Source of the DNA: Porphyromonadaceae bacterium UBA7207
GTDB lineage: Bacteria; Bacteroidota; Bacteroidia; Bacteroidales; Muribaculaceae
Length of the DNA: 64,000 bases
Direction of reading: 5' to 3'
Assembly: GCA_002490635.1 (NCBI GenBank)
Contig: DKUJ01000042.1
Span: forward strand, 1-64,000
Below the pieces are notes generated by a model. That model did not search any database and was not told the DNA's origin. It saw only the letters and a program-made list of their open reading frames with translations. The position numbers were made by a program, and so were the translations under genes. Position 1 is the stretch's first letter; every line of letters begins with the position of its first letter. This document shows positions 10,144 to 19,363 of the stretch, piece by piece.

Positions 10144-10643
10144 ATCCGCTGAAGGTGCCGGCCATGCTGCGGCATAGTCTGGGGTTCGGAATACATTCGC
10201 CTTTCGCTTTCGGTTTCATACTCGATGTGCTGCGCTTGCCCCGGAAGTATGGCTATTATGCATATGACATGATTGCCGGAACCCGCAACCGGCAGCTATA
10301 CCGAATATCACTGGTTCTGGGAGGTGCGCGCATTGCCGTCTATGCCGGCGCCGACATGGCCGCGGCTGTCAGGCAGGCGTGTCCGGCAGCGAGGCTTGTG
10401 GAGAAGTCTCCGGACTTTGTGGTGGCCGATTTCGACGTGGCTTCCGAGGCCGATTTCGAAGCAGTGTGCGTCTGCATATCCGCCGGCGTTCCAGCGGTGA
10501 TATTCAATTATGGCGGCAATGCCGCACTCCGGGCCGTGCGCCGGGCAATGCCATCGGGCATGACCTTCGCCAACGGAACCGACAAGATTGTGGCGGTGCC
10601 TTCCGGGTCGTTGCCTCGCCAGGATTTCAATCTGTTTTTCTGA
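10128..10643 (+). CDS. Uncharacterised small protein, possibly a reduced class I methyltransferase relative
   Basis: A 171-residue protein starting inside the 3' end of the YfhO gene (ATG 10128), so probably translationally coupled to it. The N-terminus LGFGIHSPFAFGFILDVLR recalls the HSPF-containing N-terminus of a Bacteroidetes family of class I SAM-dependent methyltransferases, and the end PRQDFNLFF recalls their last strand. The glycine-rich SAM-binding loop of an active enzyme is not evident, and the protein is shorter than that family (about 230-260 residues). The resemblance is judged by eye and may be remote. No function is assigned. Confidence 0.6.
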   Translation: MAAFLNPLKVPAMLRHSLGFGIHSPFAFGFILDVLRLPRKYGYYAYDMIAGTRNRQLYRISLVLGGARIAVYAGADMAAAVRQACPAARLVEKSPDFVVADFDVASEADFEAVCVCISAGVPAVIFNYGGNAALRAVRRAMPSGMTFANGTDKIVAVPSGSLPRQDFNLFF

Positions 10644-11024
10644 CATCTTCTGTCCGTGAGGACAGGGGGATATTGCTCTAAAACATGGTGTTAAAAAAAA
10701 CTAACAGACAAGCCCCGTTTAAAAACTTTATTTAAATTAGCGCAGTAAACCGGAGCAGAATAGTGGTTTACAATGTGTTTATTAACTTAAAAAACATTAC
10801 ATCAGCATATTACCATGAACCACGCGTGAGCGGCGACTATCGATGTCCGCTCTGAAAAATAACGACACCATTACCTGAAAGACAACCTGAAATCTATCAG
10901 CTATTTCTACACAAATCAACATAAAAACTATCTAATCTGTTGGCCGGGCTATGCTTTGCGGTCCGTAACCTCCGGGACATGTGAAGCACGGCGACAACCT
11001 AATTCAATCATTAATTATTTATTT
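10644..11024 (+). promoter_or_regulatory. Long AT-rich leader upstream of susC
   Basis: A 381-nt gap in an otherwise dense, GC-rich region. It begins with a small hairpin (ctgtcc 10650-10655 with ggacag 10660-10665). The rest is markedly AT-rich, with no strict TAnnTTTG box; the nearest is tatgctttg at 10950-10958, with a 3-nt inner spacer. No gene is visible. It probably carries the SusC promoter and a long 5' UTR, a common place for ECF-sigma or small-RNA control of Sus-like loci. Confidence 0.45.
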
Positions 11025-14000
11025 ATGAGAAAGCATCTATTAGCGACTATGCTTCTGATGGCAGGAATGCCGGCTCTTGGAACTTTCCAGGCGCAGGCTG
11101 CACCCGAGCCCCAGCAGCAGAGTCAGACGGTTACCACTATCACCGGTACCGTTCTTGATGAGAACAACGAGCCCGCGATTGGTGCATCGGTAGTGCAAAA
11201 AGGCGTTGCACGCAATGCCGTTTCCACCGACGCATTCGGTCATTTTACATTGCGTGTGCCTGCCGGAGCCGTCCTGCAGATTAGCTATGTGGGCTACAAG
11301 TCGATGGAAGCTGTAGCCACTCCCGACATGACTGTGTACCTGCAGCCCACAACTGAAATGCTCAACGAACTCGTCGCTATCGGCTACGGTTCGCAGAAGC
11401 GTGCCAACCTCACCGGCGCCGTGGCCACAGTCGATGTGGCACGCACAATGGACAGCCGCCCCGCAACCGACGTGGCAAAGGCTCTCCAGGGTGCTGTTCC
11501 CGGTCTGACCATCACCAGCGCCAACGGTAGCATCGAAGGTGCTCCCACTATCAATATCCGTGGCCTCGGCACTCTGTCCAACAGCCACAATTCGGCTCCT
11601 CTGATTGTTGTCGACGGTGTGCCTGTGGAAGACATGAGCTTCCTCAACCCCGAGGACATCGAGGAAATCTCCGTGCTCAAGGATGCCGCTTCCAGCGCCA
11701 TCTACGGTTCGCGCGCAGCTTTCGGTGTGATTCTCATCTCCACCAAGCAGGCCGCCGTGCAGGACCGCGTGAGCGTAAGCTATACCAACAACTTCGCCTG
11801 GGGCCGTGCAACAGTGCTTCCCGAATTCCAGCCTCTGGTGCAGAACCTCGAGACCGCTCTCGACGATACCCGTATCGGCGGTGACAAGGAAGTGTTCGGT
11901 ATGTACTACGAAGACGTGCTTCCCTTCGCGCGCGCATGGGCCCAGCAGCATGGCGGCAAGCAGTACACCGACATCGTGGAACTGCGACCCTTCCAGAGCT
12001 GGAGCGATGTGGGCGACTACTGGGTGTTCCCCGCAGGCACCAACAGGCTGCCCGCCGGCAACTCCGCTGTCGATCCCAACTACATAATGCAGTCCAGCCG
12101 CTACCTGAGCTACGGCGACTGGGATATTTCCCGCACTCTTTTCCAGGCTGCTCCCTCGAGCAAGCACAACGTAAGCCTCGAAGGCACTTCCGGACGCACC
12201 AACTACCGCCTGTCCTTCGGCTACGACGCCAAGGAAGGCCTGCTCAAGCAGAATCCCGACAAGCTTCACCGCTATATGGTGAACGCCAATGTAAACACCG
12301 AAATTTTCAAATGGTGGAAAGCCGGTGCCCGCCTGAGCTTCTCCGACCGTGAATACGAGAACCCCAACGAACAGCGCAACGCCTACCAGTACATGTGGCG
12401 CTGGCCCGGATTCTTTGAAAACTACGGCTATGTCTACGATGAGAATGGCAATCCCAAGCAGTTCCGCAATACCTCCGGTATCCGCTCCAACTCGCACATG
12501 GACAAGACCATCACCACCATGACCCGCATGCAGGGCTACATGATTTTCAACCCCTTCAAGGGCTTTACCCTGCAGGCCGACTTCACCTACAGCCTCCGCA
12601 ACCAGAACAGCGACTCCGCAGCCGTTCCCTACAGCCTGTATCAGACATGGACTCCCGGCTCCGGCACTCTCGGCAACTACGAGCCCTACAGCCAGACCAC
12701 TTCCTATGCAGCCCAGAGCAACTACCGCGACACCATGTGGACCGCCAATGTGTTCGGAACGTACGCCCACACATTCGCCGATGCCCACAACCTCAAGGTT
12801 ATGCTCGGCTGGACAGCTGAAGAAGAAGAATACCGTTATTTCTACGCAAAACGCAACGGTCTGGTCGACTACAACCTGCCTAACATCAACCTCACCAACG
12901 GCACTAACTACACCACCAGCGGCAAGCACACCCACCGTGCCACCACAGGTTTCTTCGGCCGTATCAACTACGACTACAAGGGCATCTACCTGGTAGAGCT
13001 CAACGGTCGCTACGACGGTTCCAGCCGCTTCCCCGCTGCCGACCAGTGGGCATTCTTCCCCTCCGGCTCGCTCGGCTACCGCTTCTCCGAGGAAAGCTAC
13101 TTCGCTCCTCTGAAAAAATGGTGGAGCAACGGTAAACTCCGTGCATCCTACGGCCACATCGGCAACGAGGCCGTGGGCGACAACATGTTCCTCTCCACTG
13201 TTTCCGCCATGGCGGACTCGAAAATCTACTGGCTGAACGGCAACCAGAAACTGGTTATGTACAACATGCCTACTCTGGTATCCTCCTCGCTCACATGGGA
13301 ACGCATCGTAACCACCGACGTCGGCCTCGACCTCGGCTTCCTCGACAACTCCATCAACGTAGGCTTCGACTGGTATCAGCGCGAGACCAAAGACATGCTC
13401 GGCCCGGGCGCCAAACTGCCCGCAGTCCTCGGTGCCTCCGCCCCATACCAGAATGCAGGCGAACTCCGCACCCGCGGCTGGGAACTCTCCCTTAACTGGA
13501 ACCACTCCTTCGGCGATGCCGACGTGTATGCCACATTCAACATCGGCGACGCCCGCACAAAAATCACCAAGTGGAACAACGGGGACGATCAGATCTACTC
13601 CTATCTCCCCTCGCTGGGCAACTATACCCAGGGTCAGTACTTCGGCGATATCTGGGGCTTCGAGACCGACCGCTACTTCACAATGGACGACTTCAACTTC
13701 GTGCCCGGTGCCGACGGTGCCGCAGGCAACTACGTGCTCAAGGACGGTATCCCCGACCAGACATTCCTCCAGACCGACGCTTTCCGCTACGGCCCCGGCG
13801 ACATCAAGTTCAAGGACCTCAACGGCGACGGTGTGATCAACGACGGCAACCCCGACATGATCATGCTCAACGGCAAGTATTTCGTTCCCGGCGACGCAGG
13901 CTATGAGGAAGCTCTCAAGAACCCCAACCACAAGGGAGTGAACACACGCACCCTTGCCAACCATGGCGACCTCAAGGTTATCGGTAACGCAATGCCCCGC

Positions 14001-14588
14001 TTCGAATACTCCTTCCGTCTCGGCGGAGCCTGGAAAGGCTTCGACCTCGACCTCTTCTTCCAGGGCGTAGGCAAGCGCGACATGTGGGCTACCGGCTCCA
14101 CCATCATTCCTATGGCCCAGAGCGCACTCGGTACTTTCACCAACATGTCCAGCTACAACCACGTTACCTACGGTGCCGACGGCAAAATCACCGACTACCA
14201 GATCAGCGAAAGCAACACCTATCCGCGCATGTACTCCGGAGCAGGCGGTGCAGGAGCTGTCGGCAGCATCGGCAACGGCCGCTACAACTTCTATCCCCAG
14301 AGCCGCTATCTGATGAACATGAGCTATCTGCGACTGAAGAACATAACCTTCGGTTACACCCTGCCCGTGGAACTCACCCGCAAGGCTCTCATCCAGAAAG
14401 CACGCATCTATTTCTCGGCCGACAACGTATGCTTCCTCCACAATGGCGCAGGCAAATACCAGCTCGACCCCGAAATGTCAACCGCCTCCGGCAGCTCCGT
14501 CCAGGGCTATAACGACGGCAACGGCACTTTCGGCCGCACAATTCCTCTGCAGCGCACATTCTCCTTCGGCGTTCAGGTTACTCTCTAA
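11025..14588 (+). CDS. SusC/RagA-family TonB-dependent outer membrane transporter
   Basis: A 1187-residue protein. The signal peptide is residues 1-25 (ends TFQAQA). A carboxypeptidase-regulatory-like domain spans ~38-110 (TITGTVLDENNEPAIGASV), the TonB plug ~116-240 (ELVAIGYGSQKR, VVDGVPVEDMSFLNPEDIEE, LKDAASSAIYGSRAAFGVI), and a beta-barrel the remainder, ending SFGVQVTL. With the SusD partner 15 nt downstream it forms a pedal-bin importer for an oligosaccharide or peptide. No adjacent glycoside hydrolase, sensor or anti-sigma gene indicates the substrate. ATG 11025 is chosen because it directly precedes a standard signal peptide; 23 upstream in-frame codons lack one. Confidence 0.95.
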   Translation: MRKHLLATMLLMAGMPALGTFQAQAAPEPQQQSQTVTTITGTVLDENNEPAIGASVVQKGVARNAVSTDAFGHFTLRVPAGAVLQISYVGYKSMEAVATPDMTVYLQPTTEMLNELVAIGYGSQKRANLTGAVATVDVARTMDSRPATDVAKALQGAVPGLTITSANGSIEGAPTINIRGLGTLSNSHNSAPLIVVDGVPVEDMSFLNPEDIEEISVLKDAASSAIYGSRAAFGVILISTKQAAVQDRVSVSYTNNFAWGRATVLPEFQPLVQNLETALDDTRIGGDKEVFGMYYEDVLPFARAWAQQHGGKQYTDIVELRPFQSWSDVGDYWVFPAGTNRLPAGNSAVDPNYIMQSSRYLSYGDWDISRTLFQAAPSSKHNVSLEGTSGRTNYRLSFGYDAKEGLLKQNPDKLHRYMVNANVNTEIFKWWKAGARLSFSDREYENPNEQRNAYQYMWRWPGFFENYGYVYDENGNPKQFRNTSGIRSNSHMDKTITTMTRMQGYMIFNPFKGFTLQADFTYSLRNQNSDSAAVPYSLYQTWTPGSGTLGNYEPYSQTTSYAAQSNYRDTMWTANVFGTYAHTFADAHNLKVMLGWTAEEEEYRYFYAKRNGLVDYNLPNINLTNGTNYTTSGKHTHRATTGFFGRINYDYKGIYLVELNGRYDGSSRFPAADQWAFFPSGSLGYRFSEESYFAPLKKWWSNGKLRASYGHIGNEAVGDNMFLSTVSAMADSKIYWLNGNQKLVMYNMPTLVSSSLTWERIVTTDVGLDLGFLDNSINVGFDWYQRETKDMLGPGAKLPAVLGASAPYQNAGELRTRGWELSLNWNHSFGDADVYATFNIGDARTKITKWNNGDDQIYSYLPSLGNYTQGQYFGDIWGFETDRYFTMDDFNFVPGADGAAGNYVLKDGIPDQTFLQTDAFRYGPGDIKFKDLNGDGVINDGNPDMIMLNGKYFVPGDAGYEEALKNPNHKGVNTRTLANHGDLKVIGNAMPRFEYSFRLGGAWKGFDLDLFFQGVGKRDMWATGSTIIPMAQSALGTFTNMSSYNHVTYGADGKITDYQISESNTYPRMYSGAGGAGAVGSIGNGRYNFYPQSRYLMNMSYLRLKNITFGYTLPVELTRKALIQKARIYFSADNVCFLHNGAGKYQLDPEMSTASGSSVQGYNDGNGTFGRTIPLQRTFSFGVQVTL

Positions 14589-14603
14589 TCACTCAAGCAC
14601 AAT

Positions 14604-16319
14604 ATGAAAAAAATATATTTCATCGGCGCGCTCGCTCTGGCTGGAATGTCGCTTGCAGGTTGCAACGACTTCCTGAACGACAACCGCTTCCCGCTATCGG
14701 ACCAGATCGAAAATCCTATGTTCTGGAACAACGGCATGAACGTGGAGAACCAGATAAACACATTCTACAACGACTTCCTCGGCTACGGCAACGGTACCGG
14801 TAGCGGCGACTTCTACTTCAAGACTCTCAACGACGACCAGTGCGGACGCCGCGAGTTCACCGACTGGACATTCGTGACCGTACCCTCGTCGTCGGGCTCG
14901 TGGAATGATCCTTACGAGGAAATCCGCCGTGCCAATATCGTAATCGGCGGCCTCGCCAACAGTACCCTCCCCGCTTCAGAACGCGACAACTATATGGGGC
15001 AGGCCCGTCTCTACCGTGCCAAAGGCTATTTCGACCTCGTGCGCCGCTATGGCGATGTGCCCCTGGTGGAAAAGGCTCTCGACCCTGCTGAAGAAGCGGC
15101 TCTCTTCGGCCCGCGCACTCCCCGCGCAGAGGTGATGGACTTCATCCTCGAAGACCTCAAATACGCCGCAAGCAACATCTCCGACCAGAAGAACGCCAAC
15201 AAATTCAGTTCCGACCTGGCGAACGCCATGATTGTGGAAGTCGGCATCTACGAAGGTGCCTATGCCAAGTACCACCTCAACGACGCCGCGCGTTCCAAGC
15301 AGTACTACGGCGAAGCCATCACCGCCGGTGAGGCCATCGCCGGACGCTACCCGATCTGCGCCGACTACACCAGCCTCTACAAGAGCCTCCGCACCGACGG
15401 CGGCGGCTACACAGCCCTGGAGAAGAATCCTGAAATCATTTTCATGAAAGCCTACGAGCAGGGTGTGTTCATGCACTCCATCGTGGACTACTCCAGCGCT
15501 TCCGACGGTATCGCCGGTCTCACCAAGGACGCTTTCGACAGCTACCTCTTCATCGACGGACGCCCCGCAGCGACCACAACCCTCGACAAGACCGATGCCG
15601 GTGTTGCCGATGGCGACGCTGCCCTCAGCATCCAGGGTCTGCTTGATGTCCGCGACCAGCGTCTGGCAATGACCACCTATCCCAACGTGTTCTATCCCGG
15701 TATGACATGGACCGGCCCCAACACCGCCGCCATGTACTCGCAGACAGGCTACGGTGTGGCCAAGTTCGACAACTGGACATTCTCCGCCAACGACGCCCAG
15801 ACCGCAAACCGCGGTTACAACTGCTGCCCCCTCTACTGGGGTGCACGCCTCTATCTGGGTATCGCCGAGGCCAAGGCTGAAAACGGAACCCTCACCGATG
15901 CCGACGTGGCCAAATACATCAAGCCTCTGTGGAATCGCGCAGGTATCGACACCAGCAACCTCAACCTGGCATGGCTCGCCAACATGAACGACCCCGCAAA
16001 CGACATGGGCGTTTCCTCCCTCATCTGGGAAATCCGCCGCTGCCGCCGCTGCGAGCTCATCATGGACGACAACATCCGCTACTGGGACCTCGTGCGCTGG
16101 CATCAGCTCGACAAACTCGACACCACCAAGAACCCCGACATCGTTCTGGGTGCCAACATCGCCAACGCTCCCGTTGCTTACGACAATGTGGTAGGCAACT
16201 ACATCAACTGCTCGTACGGCCGCACCCGCAAGTTCGAGGACAAGTACTATCTCTATCCTGTGCCCGGCGATCAGCTTGATCTCAACGAAAAACTGACACA
16301 GAATCCCGGCTGGAAATAA
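14604..16319 (+). CDS. SusD/RagB-family surface lipoprotein
   Basis: A 571-residue lipoprotein with lipobox LAGC (C20) followed by NDFLND, typical of SusD. Tetratricopeptide-type helices are seen in RRANIVIGGLANSTLPASER and QARLYRAKGYFDLVRRYGDV. The C-terminus has the RagB/SusD pattern (LIWEIRRCRRCELIMDDNIR, RYWDLVRWHQLDKLD, KYYLYPVPGDQLDLN, LTQNPGW). It caps the SusC barrel at the cell surface and helps capture the ligand. It is cotranscribed with susC and followed at once by a perfect terminator, so this is a two-gene unit. The substrate cannot be deduced. Confidence 0.95.
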   Translation: MKKIYFIGALALAGMSLAGCNDFLNDNRFPLSDQIENPMFWNNGMNVENQINTFYNDFLGYGNGTGSGDFYFKTLNDDQCGRREFTDWTFVTVPSSSGSWNDPYEEIRRANIVIGGLANSTLPASERDNYMGQARLYRAKGYFDLVRRYGDVPLVEKALDPAEEAALFGPRTPRAEVMDFILEDLKYAASNISDQKNANKFSSDLANAMIVEVGIYEGAYAKYHLNDAARSKQYYGEAITAGEAIAGRYPICADYTSLYKSLRTDGGGYTALEKNPEIIFMKAYEQGVFMHSIVDYSSASDGIAGLTKDAFDSYLFIDGRPAATTTLDKTDAGVADGDAALSIQGLLDVRDQRLAMTTYPNVFYPGMTWTGPNTAAMYSQTGYGVAKFDNWTFSANDAQTANRGYNCCPLYWGARLYLGIAEAKAENGTLTDADVAKYIKPLWNRAGIDTSNLNLAWLANMNDPANDMGVSSLIWEIRRCRRCELIMDDNIRYWDLVRWHQLDKLDTTKNPDIVLGANIANAPVAYDNVVGNYINCSYGRTRKFEDKYYLYPVPGDQLDLNEKLTQNPGWK

Positions 16320-16333
16320 TCCGGTACCGACCG

Positions 16334-16376
16334 CCAATAAAAAGGCCGCGCCATTATGGCGCGGCCTTTTTATTGG
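16334..16376. terminator. Perfect palindromic terminator after susD
   Basis: Two 19-nt arms (16334-16352 and 16358-16376) are perfectly complementary around a 5-nt loop. The GC-rich core is flanked by A and T runs, so it can terminate transcription from either side. Confidence 0.92.
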
Positions 16377-16468
16377 CATATGATATTTCAGAGTTCATGA
16401 CCGCTTCAGGAATAACCTGACCGGGCTGTGTTAAAACTGAAGTGACATCTTTATGCACTATAGAGCAA

Positions 16469-16774
16469 TTTGCGGTGTGGCTTCGCTCGTACGAACAGAA
16501 AGAGTCGGAGACTCATAACTTGAGGAAACCCCATCTTTACGAAGCGGAGCGGAGTTAGGTGGGGTAAAACGATGAAATACAAGAAAATAGGTCGGAGACC
16601 TTGCACTGCCGCGAAGGTGCAAGGTCTCCGGCCTAAACTGTTGATTACACATAGATTACCCCATCTAACTCCGCTTCGCTTCGTAAAGATGGGGTTTCCA
16701 CAGGTGAAGCATCTCCGATGCTTTTTTGAGAGTGGTGGTTTTGGTGCTGATAAAGCGAGGCGCTGCACCGGAAA
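16469..16774. repeat. Nested palindromic intergenic element (MITE-like)
   Basis: Outer 44-nt arms at 16524-16567 and 16656-16699 are inverted copies with only two mismatches, and each arm can also fold on itself (ccccatct with agatgggg). Inside, 14-nt arms at 16593-16606 and 16617-16630 are perfectly complementary. Looser inverted similarity extends to about 16469-16487 and 16754-16774, giving a ~306-nt palindromic unit. Short frames read through both arms in both directions but show no domain or start context. No clear target-site duplication is seen. Most consistent with a non-autonomous mobile or dispersed repeat. Confidence 0.65.
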
Positions 16775-16822
16775 CCTTATTATGACGCAGAAGTCAAGAT
16801 GACTTCATGGAGTAGATAATAT

Positions 16823-16859
16823 AAATGGAGCGTAACCGGCGGGGCTACGCTCCATTTTA
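16823..16859. terminator. Bidirectional stem-loop 3' of dnaK
   Basis: An aatggagcgta arm pairs with tacgctccatt around gcgggg-containing loop sequence, with A- and T-rich flanks. It lies 19 nt beyond the dnaK stop and probably terminates dnaK. Confidence 0.7.
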
Positions 16860-16877
16860 TTGTATCTGGTGTAGTGG

Positions 16878-18791
16878 TTATTTCACTTCCTCGAAGTCGA
16901 CGTCGGTCACGTGGTCGTCGCCCTGGTTGCCTGCGGAGGCTCCGGGGTTGGCATATCCCTGAGCGCCGCCGGCAGCCTGCTGTGCCTGTGCCTGGGCGTT
17001 GAGTATGTCCTGCTGTGCGGCTCCGAAGGTGCGTTCGATGTCTTTGATTGCAGCTTCGATGCCTGCGAGGTCGGAGTTCTTGTGTGCTTCCTTGAGTTTG
17101 GCAACTGCCTCCTGGATGGGAGCGCGCTTGTCGGCGGGAATCTTGTCGCCGAGTTCCTCGAGCTGTTTCTCGGTCTGGTGGATGATGGCCTCGGCCTGGT
17201 TCATCTTGTCGATTCGTTCCTTCTCTTTGGCGTCGGATGCGGCGTTGGCGGCAGCTTCGTCTTTCATGCGCTTGATTTCCTCTTCGGTGAGGCCGCTGGA
17301 AGCTTCGATGCGGATGCTCTGTTCCTTGCCGGTGGCTTTGTCCTTTGCGGAAACGTTGAGGATGCCGTTGGCGTCGATCATGAAGGTCACTTCAATCTGA
17401 GGGATGCCTCGGGGCGCGGGAGCGATTCCGTCGAGGTGGAACTTGCCGAGGAGTTTGTCGTCCTTCGCAAGGGGGCGTTCGCCCTGGAGAACGTTGATTT
17501 CGACAGAAGGCTGGTTGTCGGCGGCTGTCGAGAATGTCTCGCTCTTGGTGGTGGGGATGGTGGTGTTGGCGGGGATGAGGGTAGTCATTACACCTCCCAG
17601 AGTCTCGATGCCCACGCTCAGAGGAACTACGTCGAGCAGAAGCACGTCTTTAACGTCGCCGGAGAGCACACCGCCCTGGATGGCGGCGCCGATGGCAACG
17701 ACTTCGTCGGGGTTCACGCCTTTGGAAGGTGCTTTGCCGAAGAATTTCTCTACAATCTGCTGCACGGCGGGAATACGGGTGGAGCCGCCTACGAGGATTA
17801 CTTCGTCGATGTCGGAGGCTGTGAGGCCGGCGTCGCGGAGAGCGTCTTCGCAAGGTTTCACTGTTGCCTGGATGAGCTTGTCGGCCAGCTGTTCGAATCT
17901 GGCGCGTGTCAGCTCTTTCACCAGGTGCTTGGGTCCGGTTGCGGTAGCGGTGATGTAGGGCAGGTTGATTTCTGTTCTGGTTACGCTGGAAAGTTCTATC
18001 TTGGCTTTCTCGGCAGCTTCTTTGAGGCGCTGGAGAGCCATGGCGTCCTTTCGCAGGTCCACGCCTTCGTCCTTGAGGAACTCGTCGGCGAGCCAGTCGA
18101 TGATCACGTGGTCGAAGTCGTCGCCGCCCAGGTGGGTGTCGCCGTTGGTGGATTTAACTTCGAATACGCCGTCGCCAAGTTCGAGGATGGAGATATCGAA
18201 TGTGCCGCCGCCGAGGTCGAACACGGCAATCTTGCGGTCCTTGTTGCTCTTGTCCAGTCCGTAGGCCAGTGCGGCTGCTGTAGGTTCGTTAACGATTCGG
18301 CGCACGTTCAGGCCTGCGATTTCGCCGGCTTCCTTGGTGGCCTGGCGCTGTGAGTCGTTGAAGTAGGCGGGAACGGTGATTACGGCATCGGTCACGGTCT
18401 GTCCGAGGTAGTCTTCGGCAGTTTTCTTCATTTTCTGAAGAATCATTGCGGAGATTTCCTGGGGAGTGTATTCGCGACCGTCGATGTCGATGCGGGGAGT
18501 GTTGTTGTCGCCGCGGACAACCTTATAAGGAACGCGTTCAATTTCTGAGAGAACCTGGTCGTAGGTTTCGCCCATGAAGCGTTTGATGGAGTAGATGGTG
18601 CGTTTGGGGTTGGTGATGGCCTGGCGTTTGGCGGGGTCGCCGACCGCGCGTTCGCCTCCGTCGACGAAAGCCACCACGGAAGGAGTGGTGCGTTTGCCTT
18701 CGTTGTTGGGTATTACTTCGGGCGCGTTGCCCTCGAGCACTGCCACACAGGAGTTGGTGGTTCCTAAGTCAATACCGATGATTTTTCCCAT
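16878..18791 (-). CDS. dnaK: Molecular chaperone DnaK (Hsp70)
   Basis: A 637-residue cytoplasmic ATP-dependent chaperone. The nucleotide-binding domain starts [20 protein letters not shown], followed by [19 protein letters not shown] and [17 protein letters not shown]. The substrate-binding domain begins after the linker [20 protein letters not shown] helical lid follows, with a Gln/Ala/Gly-rich tail ending in an acidic [10 protein letters not shown]. It works with DnaJ and GrpE, which are not encoded here. It stands alone with its own terminator. No CIRCE operator and no TAnnTTTG box are seen upstream; instead there is a sigma-54-like element at 18853-18869. The start is the only ATG consistent with the conserved N-terminus. 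Confidence 0.98.
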   Translation of the reverse strand: MGKIIGIDLGTTNSCVAVLEGNAPEVIPNNEGKRTTPSVVAFVDGGERAVGDPAKRQAITNPKRTIYSIKRFMGETYDQVLSEIERVPYKVVRGDNNTPRIDIDGREYTPQEISAMILQKMKKTAEDYLGQTVTDAVITVPAYFNDSQRQATKEAGEIAGLNVRRIVNEPTAAALAYGLDKSNKDRKIAVFDLGGGTFDISILELGDGVFEVKSTNGDTHLGGDDFDHVIIDWLADEFLKDEGVDLRKDAMALQRLKEAAEKAKIELSSVTRTEINLPYITATATGPKHLVKELTRARFEQLADKLIQATVKPCEDALRDAGLTASDIDEVILVGGSTRIPAVQQIVEKFFGKAPSKGVNPDEVVAIGAAIQGGVLSGDVKDVLLLDVVPLSVGIETLGGVMTTLIPANTTIPTTKSETFSTAADNQPSVEINVLQGERPLAKDDKLLGKFHLDGIAPAPRGIPQIEVTFMIDANGILNVSAKDKATGKEQSIRIEASSGLTEEEIKRMKDEAAANAASDAKEKERIDKMNQAEAIIHQTEKQLEELGDKIPADKRAPIQEAVAKLKEAHKNSDLAGIEAAIKDIERTFGAAQQDILNAQAQAQQAAGGAQGYANPGASAGNQGDDHVTDVDFEEVK

Positions 18792-18852
18792 GATATGTAT
18801 GTTTTTTATGTTTTGTTATATTCGGTTTCGTTACTGTTTACGCTTCAGTTTT

Positions 18853-18869
18853 AACAAACGGCGTGCCAA
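18853..18869 (-). promoter_or_regulatory. Candidate sigma-54 (-24/-12) promoter of dnaK
   Basis: On the minus strand TTGGCACG (18869-18862), 4 nt, then TTGTT (18857-18853). This matches the RpoN consensus TTGGCACG-N4-TTGCW at all but one position with exact spacing. The predicted start site near 18842 gives a leader of about 50 nt. No housekeeping -7 box is visible between it and the ATG. Confidence 0.6.
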
Positions 18870-18990
18870 AAATGTTTTGTGCCTCCGGCGGTCTGCCGCG
18901 CCGTGTCGGACTGCCAAAGTGGCAGTGCCGTGCGGATTTGTGCCTGAACTGAATGTTGTAGCCGAAAATTCCTCAAATGACCTCTTTTTA

Positions 18991-19020
18991 TTGCAAATAA
19001 ACGTTGATTTGCTATTTTTG
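18991..19020 (+). promoter_or_regulatory. Promoter for the tandem HTH genes
   Basis: TTG at 18991-18993, a 19-nt spacer, then TATTTTTG at 19013-19020, 26 nt before the ATG. Confidence 0.7.
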
Positions 19021-19046
19021 CGTATCTGTAATGTCTTGAATAAAAG

Positions 19047-19322
19047 ATGAACGATTCCGTAGCCGACAAAGAGCATCCGGAGGCGCCCTTCCACGTAGGG
19101 CGCCATATAAAGCATTACATGGAGGCCAACAATTATTCGGCTGCATGGCTTGCCTCCCGGCTGTTCTGTGACAGAACGAATGTATATAAGGTTTATTCGC
19201 GCCGGGGAGTGGATTCCGAAATGCTGTTCAGGATATCGGTTTTTCTCCGTCATGACTTTTTTGCCGATTATTCTCATGCTTTCATGAGGATAAAATCGCG
19301 AGGAGGCGGTATGTCTGTATAA
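19047..19322 (+). CDS. Small helix-turn-helix protein, first of a tandem pair
   Basis: A 91-residue protein resembling small XRE-like regulators of Bacteroidetes. The core WLASRLFCDRTNVYKVYSR looks like the helix-turn-helix, with FRISVFLRHDFFADYS following as the helix 4-5 region. There is no ligand-binding domain. The 102-residue protein encoded 41 nt downstream has the same core, so the two arose by tandem duplication. Likely a cytoplasmic DNA-binding protein acting alone or as a heterodimer; targets unknown. A well-formed promoter at 18991-19020 probably drives both genes. Confidence 0.75.
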   Translation: MNDSVADKEHPEAPFHVGRHIKHYMEANNYSAAWLASRLFCDRTNVYKVYSRRGVDSEMLFRISVFLRHDFFADYSHAFMRIKSRGGGMSV

Positions 19323-19363
19323 AGCGGAGTGTTATTCCGCAGGGACAAAACGCACACAAACCA

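Larger units (their letters stand above)
16320..16877. other. Gene-free interval between susD and dnaK
   Basis: 558 nt holding the susD terminator, the nested palindrome and a second stem-loop at 16823-16859. No credible coding region; the short frames present are by-products of the inverted repeats. Confidence 0.7.

Noticed and set aside
11040..14441. A 1133-codon open frame on the minus strand opposite susC
   Set aside because: It is the antisense of a clear SusC gene, with biased composition from GC-rich codon use. The translation is Val/Gly/His-rich with no domain, and the stop-free frame is explained by third-position bias.
14976..16379. A 467-codon open frame opposite susD
   Set aside because: Low-complexity antisense translation of a certain SusD gene; its start lies beyond the terminator.
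16451..16802. Short open frames on both strands in the susD-dnaK interval, sharing the peptide LRFVKMGFPQV
   Set aside because: The shared peptide comes from the inverted-repeat arms read in both directions, not from homologous genes.
16911..18353. A 480-codon open frame opposite dnaK
   Set aside because: Antisense frames across dnaK are a well-known artefact of its codon use; the translation has no recognisable domain and no promoter context.
18792..18840. A CIRCE (HrcA) operator before dnaK
   Set aside because: No TTAGCACTC/GAGTGCTAA inverted repeat is present.
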